Assembly: GCA_910586765.1 (NCBI GenBank)
Contig: CAJUJJ010000034.1
Location: forward strand, 1-30,129
Source: an uncultured Clostridia bacterium
GTDB lineage: Bacteria > Bacillota > Clostridia > Lachnospirales > Anaerotignaceae
Reading direction: 5' to 3'
DNA: 30,129 bases
The position numbers were made by a program, and so were the translations under genes. Of the stretch, positions 16,665 through 25,757 are shown one piece after another. The stretch's first letter is position 1, and each line of letters begins with the position of its first letter. A model generated the notes under the pieces. The model saw only the letters and a program-made list of their open reading frames with translations, was not told where the DNA came from and did no database searches.

Positions 16665-17603
16665 ATGCCAATTAGAATACCAGATAATTTACCAGCAAAA
16701 GAAATATTAGAAAGAGAACATATATTTGTGATGGGAGAAGAAAGAGCTTTTCATCAAGATATACGCCCTTTAGAGATTGCAATATTAAATTTAATGCCAC
16801 TAAAAGAAACAACAGAAACACAATTACTACGTCTTTTAGGAAATACTCCTTTACAAATTAATATTACATTGTTGTTTCCTAAAAATCATCAAACAAAAAA
16901 TACTGCTCCAGAACATTTAAAAGCTTTTTATCATAGTTTTGATGAAATAAAACATAAAAAATTAGACGGTATGATTATTACAGGAGCACCTGTAGAAGAT
17001 TTGCCCTTTGAAGAAGTAAACTATTGGGAAGAATTAAAAGAAATTATGGAGTGGTCAAGAACAAATGTAACATCTACTTTGCATATTTGCTGGGGAGCAC
17101 AAGCGGGACTTTACTATCATTATGGCATACAAAAACATAATTTACCTGAAAAAATGTTTGGTGTTTTTCCTCATACAGTACGTGTGAAAAGTGCTGATTT
17201 AGTGAGAGGTTTTGACGATGAATTTTATGCTCCTCATTCCCGCCATACAGAGGTAAAATTAGAAGATATTTATAAAGAGCCAAAACTAGAAGTGCTTTCT
17301 GCTTCAGAGGAAGCAGGGCTATATATTGCTTCCTCTCGTCATGGCAGTCGTATTTTTGTTATGGGACATTCTGAATATGACCCTCTTACATTAAAAGAGG
17401 AATATGTAAGAGATTTAGGAAAAAGAAATGATGTACCTTTTCCAAAACATTATTTTGAAAATGATGACCCAAACAAACCACCAGTTGTAACATGGAAAAG
17501 CCATAGCAATTTATTGTTTTCTAATTGGTTAAATTATTATGTTTATCAAGTAACACCTTTTGAAATTGAAAGAGTAGATGGAACTCCTGAATATAAAAAG
17601 TAA
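16665..17603 (+). CDS. metA: Homoserine O-acyltransferase (predicted acetyltransferase)
   Basis: This 312-residue MetA-family enzyme activates the hydroxyl of homoserine as the first committed step of methionine synthesis. The active-site cysteine is C142 in HICWGAQAG, and the partner residues are H235 and E237 in GHSEYDP, so numbering matches the E. coli enzyme exactly. Residue 111 is Glu (in GAPVE). In the published Bacillus cereus/E. coli comparison Glu111 selects acetyl-CoA and Gly111 selects succinyl-CoA, so I predict O-acetyl-homoserine as the product. The ATG follows AGGAGG. It is a one-gene transcript under the methionine T-box and ends at a hairpin terminator. No sulfhydrylase gene is nearby. 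Confidence 0.95.
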   Translation: MPIRIPDNLPAKEILEREHIFVMGEERAFHQDIRPLEIAILNLMPLKETTETQLLRLLGNTPLQINITLLFPKNHQTKNTAPEHLKAFYHSFDEIKHKKLDGMIITGAPVEDLPFEEVNYWEELKEIMEWSRTNVTSTLHICWGAQAGLYYHYGIQKHNLPEKMFGVFPHTVRVKSADLVRGFDDEFYAPHSRHTEVKLEDIYKEPKLEVLSASEEAGLYIASSRHGSRIFVMGHSEYDPLTLKEEYVRDLGKRNDVPFPKHYFENDDPNKPPVVTWKSHSNLLFSNWLNYYVYQVTPFEIERVDGTPEYKK

Positions 17604-17618
17604 ATTTTTGATATTTAT

Positions 17619-17655
17619 AAGAGAGTGAATAAAGTAAAATCACTCTCTTGTTTTG
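17619..17655 (+). terminator. Terminator after metA
   Basis: AAGAGAGTGA (17619-17628) pairs perfectly with TCACTCTCTT (17640-17649), with an 11-nt loop and a GTTTTG tail. Confidence 0.8.
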
Positions 17656-18008
17656 TATAAATATTTAAGTGAAACTAAAAAATATACAAAAATGATAATA
17701 AAAAAATATTAATTTTAAACAAAATAAATAGATTTTATTTTAACTATTGTCAATTTTTACATTTATTAGTCTAATGTTATGGAATATTTTTTCAAAAAAA
17801 TAGTGATATAAATTTATATAGGTCGTCAATATGTGGTATAATACAAAAATGCCTTAGTATTTCCTAATATAATTGTAGGTATAACAGATATAAAATGTCT
17901 ATTGTGAAGGGTAAATAATATAGATATTATGTGTTATGAGTACAAGCAAAATAGGAACATTTTTATGATACATATCATAATCATAGAAATGAAAAGGGAG
18001 GAAAAGAT
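17656..18008 (+). promoter_or_regulatory. Long leader and promoter region of the antiporter gene
   Basis: This 350-base gap has no gene. A TATAAT -10 box at 17837-17842 with an extended TGG before it is the best promoter; the -35 is weak. It implies an untranslated leader of about 160 nt. Just before the ribosome site is an 18-bp perfect inverted repeat, TTATGATA-CA-TATCATAA (17963-17980). I could not match the leader to any riboswitch class by eye. The ribosome site is GGGAGG at 17996-18001. Confidence 0.5.
17963..17980. repeat. 18-bp inverted repeat, candidate operator
   Basis: Perfect 8-bp arms TTATGATA and TATCATAA are separated by CA. The 2-nt gap is too small for an RNA loop, so a dimeric repressor site on DNA is more likely than a hairpin. 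It lies downstream of the presumed transcription start, about 29 bp before the antiporter ATG. Confidence 0.45.
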
Positions 18009-19178
18009 ATGCAATCCTATGATTTTTTATTAGTGTCAGCAATTATTTTATTGTCAACAAAGGTATTTGGCTTATTATCTCAAAAGGTACATATGCCACA
18101 AGTTGTAGGAGCTTTGACAGTAGGAATTATACTAGGGCCAGGCTGTTTGAATATTTTAGCCGAGACAGATTTTTTAATGAAAGCAGCAGAAATTGGTGTT
18201 ATTTTTCTGATGTTTCAAGCGGGACTGGATACGGAATTTGAGGAGTTGAAAAAAACAGGAAAAGCTTCTTTTATTATTGCTTTAATTGGTGTAATTGTGC
18301 CGTTTTTAGGCGGAACAATAGTCTATTTATTATTTTTCCGTTCTTCTGCAATGACAAGTATTGATTTATTAAAAGGGTGTTTTGTAGGTGTTATTTTAAC
18401 AGCAACATCTGTTAGTATTTCAGTAGAAACATTAAAAGAAATGGGAAAATTAAAGGGAAAAGTGGGAACATCTATATTAGGTGCAGCAATTATAGATGAT
18501 ATTTTAGGAATTATTGTATTAACTATTATTACAGGAGTTACTTCTCCAAAAGAAAGTGGTATTGCAATAGTACTTATTAAAATTTTGCTGTTTTTTGTTT
18601 TTGTTGGAATTTGTGCTTTTGTAATTCAAAAAACATTAAAACATTTTCCTAATATTTATCCTACAGGAAAAAGACGTACAGCAATTTACTCTGCTGCATT
18701 TTGTTTAATAATGGCATATTGTTCTGAAGTGTTTTTTGGTGTTGCAGATATTACAGGTGCTTATTTTGCAGGTTTGATACTTTGTAATTCAGGAGAAATT
18801 AGAAATTATGTTGCAAGAAGGGTTAGTATTGTATCTTATATGTTTTTTACACCAATATTTTTTGCAAGTATAGGTATGAAAACAGTATTAAGTGGAATGA
18901 CATCTTCTTTACTTCTATTTTCGATTGTATTACTTATTGTAGCAATATTATCAAAAATAGTAGGTTGTGGATTAGGTGCAAAGGTATGTGGTTATACCAA
19001 TAATGAAGCACTTTCTGTAGGCATTGGTATGGTATCACGTGGTGAAGTAGCATTGATTGTAGCACAAAAAGGTTCTCAAGCAGGTTTAATTGCACAAGAT
19101 ATGTTTCCAGCAATTATATTTGTAGTTATTATTACAGTATTGTTAACACCAATATTGTTAAAAATACAAATGAAATAA
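18009..19178 (+). CDS. CPA2 family cation/proton antiporter
   Basis: This 389-residue membrane protein has about twelve to thirteen helices and matches the monovalent cation:proton antiporter-2 (KefB/NapA-like) family. Signatures are VHMPQVVGALTVGIILGP in the first helices, MFQAGLDTEFEEL, and AAIIDDILGIIVL, whose paired acidic residues (DD) are the ion-binding pair of electrogenic members. FTPIFFASIGMK and MVSRGEVALIVAQKG near the end are also typical. It ends right after the last helix, without the TrkA-N nucleotide-binding domain of Kef channels, so it is the transport module alone. Sodium or potassium in exchange for protons is the likely reaction. The long leader and palindrome upstream suggest regulated expression. 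Confidence 0.9.
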   Translation: MQSYDFLLVSAIILLSTKVFGLLSQKVHMPQVVGALTVGIILGPGCLNILAETDFLMKAAEIGVIFLMFQAGLDTEFEELKKTGKASFIIALIGVIVPFLGGTIVYLLFFRSSAMTSIDLLKGCFVGVILTATSVSISVETLKEMGKLKGKVGTSILGAAIIDDILGIIVLTIITGVTSPKESGIAIVLIKILLFFVFVGICAFVIQKTLKHFPNIYPTGKRRTAIYSAAFCLIMAYCSEVFFGVADITGAYFAGLILCNSGEIRNYVARRVSIVSYMFFTPIFFASIGMKTVLSGMTSSLLLFSIVLLIVAILSKIVGCGLGAKVCGYTNNEALSVGIGMVSRGEVALIVAQKGSQAGLIAQDMFPAIIFVVIITVLLTPILLKIQMK

Positions 19179-19232
19179 ATTCACTAATAAAAAGGTATAA
19201 CTAAGGCAAAAATAAAGTGAATATAAAAAAGT

Positions 19233-19268
19233 AAAGTCAGTGTAATAAAAAATTGCACTGACTTTTTT
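19233..19268 (+). terminator. Terminator after the antiporter gene
   Basis: AAAGTCAGTG (19233-19242) pairs with CACTGACTTT (19256-19265), with a 13-nt loop and a tail that continues the T run to 19268. Confidence 0.85.
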
Positions 19269-19323
19269 GCCGTTATAATAAAAATAGAATACGGTAATAC
19301 TAATGATGAAAGGTTGATGCTCA

Positions 19324-20238
19324 ATGTTTTATATATTTTCAGAGGGAAAAGTGGAACAAACAGAAAAAATAGAATATCCTCCTAAAAAGGGAGTAGATGT
19401 GATAGGAATGTTTCATCAAGAACAATGGCAGGAAATTACACAAAAATATCATATTAATTATACACCTTTACAGGAAATTTCAAAATATGCTTATTATGAA
19501 TGTTTAGACGGATTTGATTTTATTTGTATCAATGTGATAGATTATCAAAATTTGTATGGAGGGCAAAGAAAAGTATTATTTTATTTGCAAAAAAATTTTT
19601 ATATGATTTTTTCAGATGAACCTACAAAGTGGAAAAAAGTTGTAGAAAATATTATAGCAATGCTAGGAGAAAAAAACACAAGTAATAGAGTGCTGGCAGA
19701 TTTTATTACAAAACTAATAGGAAGTGACATTACAGTATTTGACGATTTAGAAAAGGAAATTGTAGAACTAGAACAAGCATTAATTACAACACAAAAAAGG
19801 GACTGTGTAAAAGAAATTATTTCTTTACGAAAAAAATTAATGATATTAAAGAAATATCACGAGCAAATATTAGATGTTTTAGAATGTTTATATGAAAATG
19901 AAAATCATATTTTTGATGAAAAAGCCATAAAATATTTTGATAGGCTTCAAAAAAAGACAGAGCGATTTTATGGAAATATATTAAATTTAAGAGAAGCTGT
20001 AACACAAGTAAGAGAATCTTATCAAGCACAAGTTGATATTAACTTAAACTATACTATGAAGATATTTACAGTAATTACAACCATATTTTTGCCTTTGACG
20101 CTTATTGTAGGCTGGTATGGCATGAATTTTGATATGCCAGAATATACATGGAAACATAGTTATGCTATGGTAATTGTTTTATCAGTTGGAGTAGTAATTG
20201 CTGGTGTAGCATTTTTCAAAAAAAAGGGGTGGTTTTAA
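19324..20238 (+). CDS. CorA-type divalent metal transporter
   Basis: This 304-residue protein matches the CorA magnesium/cobalt/nickel channel family. A mixed alpha/beta cytoplasmic N-terminal domain is followed by long helices (about 130-245), then two membrane helices at the C-terminus. The first ends in the selectivity motif Y-G266-M267-N268, followed by an acidic loop (FDMPEYTW) and the second helix, with a lysine-rich tail at the end. The family forms pentameric channels. Mg2+ is the usual substrate, but cobalt or zinc cannot be excluded. ATG 19324 follows AAAGG about 10 nt upstream. It stands alone between a terminator and the next promoter. Confidence 0.9.
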   Translation: MFYIFSEGKVEQTEKIEYPPKKGVDVIGMFHQEQWQEITQKYHINYTPLQEISKYAYYECLDGFDFICINVIDYQNLYGGQRKVLFYLQKNFYMIFSDEPTKWKKVVENIIAMLGEKNTSNRVLADFITKLIGSDITVFDDLEKEIVELEQALITTQKRDCVKEIISLRKKLMILKKYHEQILDVLECLYENENHIFDEKAIKYFDRLQKKTERFYGNILNLREAVTQVRESYQAQVDINLNYTMKIFTVITTIFLPLTLIVGWYGMNFDMPEYTWKHSYAMVIVLSVGVVIAGVAFFKKKGWF

Positions 20239-20308
20239 AATATTGTTGTTAGCTTTTTTGGCAATCTAAAGTATATTTATTTATAAACTGTAATATGAAA
20301 TAGTATTG

Positions 20309-20337
20309 TATAATGCTTTGTCGTATATTGCGACAAA
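20309..20337 (+). promoter_or_regulatory. Promoter -10 with overlapping palindromic operator candidate
   Basis: A perfect TATAAT (20309-20314) is followed 3 bp later by the inverted repeat TTTGTCG-7 bp-CGACAAA (20317-20337). This would cover the transcription start, an ideal place for a repressor. The -35 box is weak. The repeat could instead form a small RNA hairpin, but it is followed by A residues and is not a plus-strand terminator. Confidence 0.45.
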
Positions 20338-20410
20338 AAAAGTTGTATATTTATTGTTATTTTTAGTATAGTGTTTATGGTAACAAAAACAGATTAAAGG
20401 GGGACAAGTC

Positions 20411-21010
20411 GTGTTTGACTGTATTACAACACTTTATCAAAAAAAACCAAAAAAGCAGGACATTATCAAGGAGAACATAGAAGAACAAAAATATTTTTTT
20501 TTAGAGAGAGCAGAAAAATTAGAAAATTCTTTTTATGAAGCATTTTTTGAACATTCTATTGAAAACGCTGTTGCAGATGCTTATGAAATATTTTTGGAGA
20601 CAAAAACAGAATATAATTATTTTGAACAAAGGCTGAAAGAGTTAGATAAAGAAAAGGGAAGAAGGTTTTTAAAATTAGTAGCGATGTATCATAGCATACG
20701 CCTTTCTCGTATTAAAAGAAGAAAATTAAGATGGAGAGAAATGAAACAAAATTTATATTATGTATTCCAACTCAATGACACAGAAAAAAAACTAGCAGAA
20801 GCATTGTATGGTTGTGCAAAAAGTGGTGAAAGTTGTTTTTCTGATTTATTTGCAAAAACAACAGCAAGATATGTTTTTGGTTCTCATAGTCTTTCACCAT
20901 TTTCATTGGCATTTATAGAAAATTTTTGTTATAATTCATTTAACAGTTTTATGTCTTCTTTTACAAAATATCTCTCTGTAAACGTGAGATTAAAAAAAGT
21001 GGCAAACTGA
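20411..21010 (+). CDS. Hypothetical helical protein upstream of addA
   Basis: I do not recognise this 199-residue protein. It is predicted to be all-helical and very charged in its first two thirds (many K and E, for example LKELDKEKGRRFLK and IRLSRIKRRKLRWREMK). The C-terminal third is richer in F and S and has FSLAFIENFCYNSFNSFMSS. There is no signal peptide, membrane helix or catalytic motif. The start is GTG, 7 nt behind AAAGGGGG. It ends 23 nt before addA and has its own putative promoter-operator, so it should be co-transcribed with addA. It occupies the place where addB is commonly found, yet it is far too short to be AddB. Confidence 0.75.
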   Translation: MFDCITTLYQKKPKKQDIIKENIEEQKYFFLERAEKLENSFYEAFFEHSIENAVADAYEIFLETKTEYNYFEQRLKELDKEKGRRFLKLVAMYHSIRLSRIKRRKLRWREMKQNLYYVFQLNDTEKKLAEALYGCAKSGESCFSDLFAKTTARYVFGSHSLSPFSLAFIENFCYNSFNSFMSSFTKYLSVNVRLKKVAN

Positions 21011-21033
21011 TTTTTTTAAATGAGGTGACAAAA

Positions 21034-24000
21034 ATGTGGACAAAAGAACAACAGAAAGCCATTGATACAAGAAACTGCAACCTTTTGATATCCGCAGCAG
21101 CAGGCTCAGGAAAAACGGCTGTACTTGTAGAACGTATTATCTCTATGATAATAGATGAAAAAAATCCTATTGATGTGGATAAACTTCTTGTCGTAACATT
21201 TACAAATGCAGCAGCATCTGAAATGAAACAAAGAATTGGAGATGCTATTGCCAAGCAATTAGAAAATAATCCACTCAATGAACATTTACAAAATCAATTA
21301 ACAAATTTGAATAGAGCAGATATTAAAACAATACATTCCTTTTGTTTACAAGTTGTAAGAGAAAATTATTATACACTTGGTATTGACCCTATTATGAGAA
21401 CAGCAGACGAAACAGAAGTAAAACTTCTAAAACAAGAAGTGATAACAAATTTATTTGAAGAACTGTATAGTATAGAGTATAATACAGAATTTTATACATT
21501 AGTAGAAGTATTTGGAAATGATACAAAAGATGATAAATTGAAAGAGTTAATATTAAATATATATGACTTTTTGTTAGGTTGCCCTGAACCATTAAAATGG
21601 TTAGAGGAAGCAATAGAAATGTTTCATTTGTCAGAACAAAATACACTAGAAAATACCATTTGGGCAGAAATATTGCGTCAAAAAATGATAGAAGAAATGG
21701 ATATGATGTGTTATTATTTAAAATGTGCTTTAGAGTTAATACAAAGTGAAAATGATTTTGAAGCATACAAACCATATTTACAAACAGAATTAGAAATGGC
21801 GGAGAATTGTAGAAGTCAATGTTCTCTGCCTTTTCGTCATGTAGAAAGAACTATTAAACAAGTACGTTTTGATAAATTACCAGCGTATAGGGGAGAATAC
21901 AAAGATGTAAAAGATGAAATAATTGATTTTAGAAATAAAGCAAAAAAAATATTTGAAAATTTACAAAAAAGTATTTTTCCTTATTCTATAGAAACAATGG
22001 AAGAACATATGAAACAGCTATATCCTATACTGAAATATTTAGGAAATGTAATAAAGTTGTTTATGGAAAAATACCAGCAGGTAAAAAAGGAAAAAAGAAT
22101 ATTAGATTTTGGGGATTATGAACATTTTTGTTTAAAAGTGCTTTTAAAAGAGGGAAGCACACCAGAAAATATATTACCTACAGAGGCTGCAATAGAGTTG
22201 CAGAAAAAATATGAAGAAGTATTTACAGACGAATACCAAGATAGTAATTTGATACAAGAAATGATATTATCTGCTGTTTCCAAAAAAAGTATGGGAAAAT
22301 ATAATCGTTTTATGGTAGGAGATGTAAAACAAAGTATTTATGGTTTTAGGCTTGCTATGCCTGAAATTTTTATGCAAAAATACAATGAGTATACATTAGA
22401 ACAAGGAAAAGAACAAAAAATATTACTTTCTCAAAATTTCAGAAGTCGTAAAAATATATTAGATGGTATCAATTTTATATTTCGTCAAGTAATGTCTGAG
22501 CAAGTGGGAGGACTGACATATGATAAATATGCTGCATTATATGCAGGAGCAGAATTTCCACCTTTTTATGGAAGTTGTGGAGGAAATAATGAAATTATAT
22601 TATTAAATTCACAAAATAAATTGGAGGAAGAAGAACAAAAAGAGGATATTTTAGAAGAATGGAATCAAGCAGAAAAAGAAGCATTTGTTATTGCAAAGCG
22701 AATTAAAAAGATGATGGTAGAAGAAAATTATCACATTTTAGATAAAAAAACAGGACAATATCGTCCCATTGCTTTTCGTGACATTGCAATATTGTTAAGA
22801 AGTAGCAAGAGATGGAATGGAATATTTGACCATATTTTTATAAAAGAAGACATTCCTTTTTATGCTGAAACTTCATTGGGATATTTTGAAACATTAGAAG
22901 TTATGACAATATTAAATCTTTTACAAGTATTAGATAATCCAATACAGGATATACCACTGCTTTCTGTGCTACATTCTCCAATATATCACTTTACAGCAGA
23001 AGAATTGATGAAAGTTAGAATGATGAGTGAGGAAAAAGAAGATAATTATTATAGTTGTGTAAAAAAATGTATACAAGAATATGAACAGAATACAATACAA
23101 CAAGATATGAAAGACATTGCAGAAAGATTAAAAATTGTATTTGATAATATTTCTGATTGGAGAAGAAAAGCAAGAGAAAGTTCTATTAGCCAACTGCTTT
23201 GGTATCTTTATAGTGAAACAGGATATTTTGATTATGTAGGAGTTACAGCAGGAGGAAAATTAAGACAAGCAAATTTACGTTTTTTAATTAAAAAAGCAGA
23301 GGAATATGAAAAAACAAGTTTAAAAGGATTGTTTCATTTTGTAAGGTACATTGAAAATATTAAAAAAGCAGAAGACACCTCTGGTTCAGCAAAATTACTC
23401 AATGAAGGGGAAAATATGGTACGTATTATGACAATACATAAAAGCAAAGGATTAGAATTTCCTGTTGTTTTTGTTTCTGATATGGGAAAAAATTTTAATA
23501 TAAGTGATTTGAAAAAAGATGTATTGTTAGACAATACTATAGGCATCGGTATAGATTATATGGATTTGGAGCAAAGAGCAAAATATACTACTTGGGCAAA
23601 AGAAGCAGTAAAACTAAAAATAAAACAAAATAATCTTTCAGAAGAAATGCGTGTACTTTATGTTGCACTTACTAGAGCAAAAGAAAAATTAATATTGACA
23701 GGAAGTATAAAGCAAGAAAGTATTGAAAAATGGTGTAACTGCGAAAGCACACAAAAAGGAATGTTGTCTTATTATAAAATGGCACAAGCAAGAAATTATT
23801 TGGACTGGGTAATGCCAGCAATATTAAAACATAAAGCGGGAAAAGAATTTTTAAAACAATGTGGCTTTGACTATGATGATACTATGATAATACAAGATAG
23901 TTCTGAGTGGAGTATTACATTAGTAAATGAACAACAAGAAAATGATACTGAAGTAACACAGCAAGAAAAACAAAAACAAGTCATAGAATATTTTAATAAA

Positions 24001-24741
24001 TGGGATAACGAAAAAGATTACAGTGGAAAAAGAGAACAAATTTTTGAAGCTCTGAATTGGAACTATACACAAAAAGTCTCTACTACATTGCAAACAAATA
24101 TTACAATATCCGAAATCAAAAGAAAGTGGCAAGAAGAAGCTAATTTATATGAACAACAACAGCAATTCGATATTAATATAAAGATGCCTAAATTTGAAAA
24201 AGAAGGAAAAAAATTGTCCGCAGCCGAAATAGGTACAGCAACACACACTTTTATGGAACAGTGTGATATTAAAAAACAATATACAAAAGAAGAAATTATA
24301 AAAGAAATTATCCTTTTGAAAGAACAAAATATATTATCTGAACAGGAAGCGAAAGCATTAAATGTAAATGAAATATCAATGTTTTTTCAGTCTGAATTAG
24401 CAAAAAGGATACGAAATGCTGATAATGTTGAGCAGGAAAAAAGATTTTCTATGCTTATGAAGGCAAGTGAAATCTTTACGGAAAAAGAATATGAATTTGT
24501 GGAAGATAGTGTTATGATAAATGGTATCATAGATTGTTTTTTTGAAGAAAATGGACAAATTGTGCTTATAGACTATAAAAATAATAGATTATGGGGTCAA
24601 AAAACTGCTGATACATTAAAAAAACAATATGAGATACAAATGAAATTATATAAAAAAGCATTAGAAAAAGCGACTGGAAAAAATGTAAAAGAAGTTTATT
24701 TATATTCTTTTGCATTAGGAAAAGCACTTTTGATGGAGTAA
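21034..24741 (+). CDS. addA: AddA subunit of helicase-nuclease (RecBCD-like)
   Basis: This 1235-residue protein is the AddA subunit of the AddAB enzyme, which resects double-strand breaks for recombination and degrades foreign linear DNA. The UvrD-like helicase starts with Walker A (A-A-A-G-S-G-K27-T28). Walker B is the TDEYQDSN block near residue 402, and MTIHKSKGLEFPVVF is helicase motif V. YVALTRAKEKLIL is motif VI. The C-terminal PD-(D/E)xK nuclease is complete: GTATHTFMEQ, D1167 in GIIDCF, D1180-Y-K1182 and the following QMKLYKKAL. I chose ATG 21034, 5 nt after GAGGTGA; the in-frame GTG at 21025 lies inside that site. Length and domain order are normal. The partner addB is not adjacent. 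Confidence 0.95.
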   Translation: MWTKEQQKAIDTRNCNLLISAAAGSGKTAVLVERIISMIIDEKNPIDVDKLLVVTFTNAAASEMKQRIGDAIAKQLENNPLNEHLQNQLTNLNRADIKTIHSFCLQVVRENYYTLGIDPIMRTADETEVKLLKQEVITNLFEELYSIEYNTEFYTLVEVFGNDTKDDKLKELILNIYDFLLGCPEPLKWLEEAIEMFHLSEQNTLENTIWAEILRQKMIEEMDMMCYYLKCALELIQSENDFEAYKPYLQTELEMAENCRSQCSLPFRHVERTIKQVRFDKLPAYRGEYKDVKDEIIDFRNKAKKIFENLQKSIFPYSIETMEEHMKQLYPILKYLGNVIKLFMEKYQQVKKEKRILDFGDYEHFCLKVLLKEGSTPENILPTEAAIELQKKYEEVFTDEYQDSNLIQEMILSAVSKKSMGKYNRFMVGDVKQSIYGFRLAMPEIFMQKYNEYTLEQGKEQKILLSQNFRSRKNILDGINFIFRQVMSEQVGGLTYDKYAALYAGAEFPPFYGSCGGNNEIILLNSQNKLEEEEQKEDILEEWNQAEKEAFVIAKRIKKMMVEENYHILDKKTGQYRPIAFRDIAILLRSSKRWNGIFDHIFIKEDIPFYAETSLGYFETLEVMTILNLLQVLDNPIQDIPLLSVLHSPIYHFTAEELMKVRMMSEEKEDNYYSCVKKCIQEYEQNTIQQDMKDIAERLKIVFDNISDWRRKARESSISQLLWYLYSETGYFDYVGVTAGGKLRQANLRFLIKKAEEYEKTSLKGLFHFVRYIENIKKAEDTSGSAKLLNEGENMVRIMTIHKSKGLEFPVVFVSDMGKNFNISDLKKDVLLDNTIGIGIDYMDLEQRAKYTTWAKEAVKLKIKQNNLSEEMRVLYVALTRAKEKLILTGSIKQESIEKWCNCESTQKGMLSYYKMAQARNYLDWVMPAILKHKAGKEFLKQCGFDYDDTMIIQDSSEWSITLVNEQQENDTEVTQQEKQKQVIEYFNKWDNEKDYSGKREQIFEALNWNYTQKVSTTLQTNITISEIKRKWQEEANLYEQQQQFDINIKMPKFEKEGKKLSAAEIGTATHTFMEQCDIKKQYTKEEIIKEIILLKEQNILSEQEAKALNVNEISMFFQSELAKRIRNADNVEQEKRFSMLMKASEIFTEKEYEFVEDSVMINGIIDCFFEENGQIVLIDYKNNRLWGQKTADTLKKQYEIQMKLYKKALEKATGKNVKEVYLYSFALGKALLME

Positions 24742-24755
24742 CAGGGGGAAAAAGT

Positions 24756-25643
24756 ATGGCATATGTGCTGGTAATAGTATCAGGAATTTGTTGGGGTTCT
24801 ATAGGACTGTTTACAAAAAAAATTATGGCTGCTGGATTTACAGAAATGGAAATGCTTTTTACAAAAATGTTGATAGATATGCTTCTGATGATACCAATAT
24901 TATTATTGAAAAATAGAAAGCTGTTCTGTCTACATAAAATAACAGATATACGCTATTTTATAGGTACAGGTATTTGCAGCTATACGTTTTTTAACTGGTG
25001 TTATATGAAGGCAATAGGACAAACAAGTTTAGGTGTAGCAGCGGTGTTGTTGTATACAGCACCTGCGATTGTTATGATTTGTTCTTTGTTTCTTTTTGGA
25101 GAAAAACTGACAAAATTAAAATGCTTTGTAGTAGCAATGACATTTTTAGGCTGTGTTTTTGTAACAGGTGTTTTAGGTACAGAAGAAGTTACTTATACGG
25201 CAAAAGGAATATTATTTGGCATTTGTTCAGGCATTGGTTATGCTATGTATAGCATATTTAGTATGTTTGCTCTCAAAAAGAACTATCATTCTTTAACGAT
25301 TACGTTTTATACTTTTGTAATGGCAGCAGCAGCTACATTTTTTTTAGTTCACCCTTTAAATTTATTACAAAGAATAGTACAACAGGACATTTTTTGGAAT
25401 ATGCTTTTGTTTTCTGTTATAACAGCACTTATTCCTTATATTTGTTATACAAAAGGCTTGAGCGATATGCCTGCAAGTCAAGCATCTGTACTTGCTACAA
25501 TAGAACCAGTAGTGGCGGCAATGATAGGCATTGTATTATTTAAAGAAGACGCTTCATGGCAAAAAATATTAGGTATTGTACTTGTATTAGGCGGTGTTGT
25601 TGTTCGTGTAATGGGACAAAAAGAAGTGGAACAAGAAATGTAA
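24756..25643 (+). CDS. DMT-superfamily (EamA) transporter
   Basis: This 295-residue protein has ten predicted membrane helices in two EamA halves (about 3-135 and 150-285). The family opening VSGICWGSIGLFTKK is present, as is the second-half block MPASQASVLATIEPVVAAMIGIVLF. Members are exporters of metabolites such as amino acids or purines; the substrate is not predictable here. ATG follows AGGGGG, and only 14 nt separate it from addA, so it can be read from the addA transcript. No terminator is obvious after it; the next promoter lies about 20 nt past the stop. Confidence 0.88.
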   Translation: MAYVLVIVSGICWGSIGLFTKKIMAAGFTEMEMLFTKMLIDMLLMIPILLLKNRKLFCLHKITDIRYFIGTGICSYTFFNWCYMKAIGQTSLGVAAVLLYTAPAIVMICSLFLFGEKLTKLKCFVVAMTFLGCVFVTGVLGTEEVTYTAKGILFGICSGIGYAMYSIFSMFALKKNYHSLTITFYTFVMAAAATFFLVHPLNLLQRIVQQDIFWNMLLFSVITALIPYICYTKGLSDMPASQASVLATIEPVVAAMIGIVLFKEDASWQKILGIVLVLGGVVVRVMGQKEVEQEM

Positions 25644-25663
25644 GAATTTTTTAAGAGAAGTAT

Positions 25664-25693
25664 TTATCATTTTTAAATTTATGCTGCTATAAT
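25664..25693 (+). promoter_or_regulatory. Promoter of the two-component system
   Basis: A TTATCA -35-like box (25664-25669), an 18-bp spacer and a perfect TATAAT (25688-25693), with TGC before the -10 as an extended element. It serves the response regulator gene at 25758. Confidence 0.6.
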
Positions 25694-25757
25694 AATGATA
25701 AGGTGCTTAAATACAACTATGAGGAAGTGAAAAAGGAAAAGGAGGGGCTTTATAAAA

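Noticed and set aside
17915..17930. ATAATAT-AG-ATATTAT inverted repeat in the antiporter leader
   Set aside because: Only A and T in the arms within very AT-rich DNA; expected by chance more often than the nearby 18-bp repeat.
24998..25252. 84-codon plus-strand frame inside the DMT transporter gene
   Set aside because: It is out of frame with a well-supported membrane transporter, has no ribosome site and gives a cysteine- and arginine-rich nonsense product.
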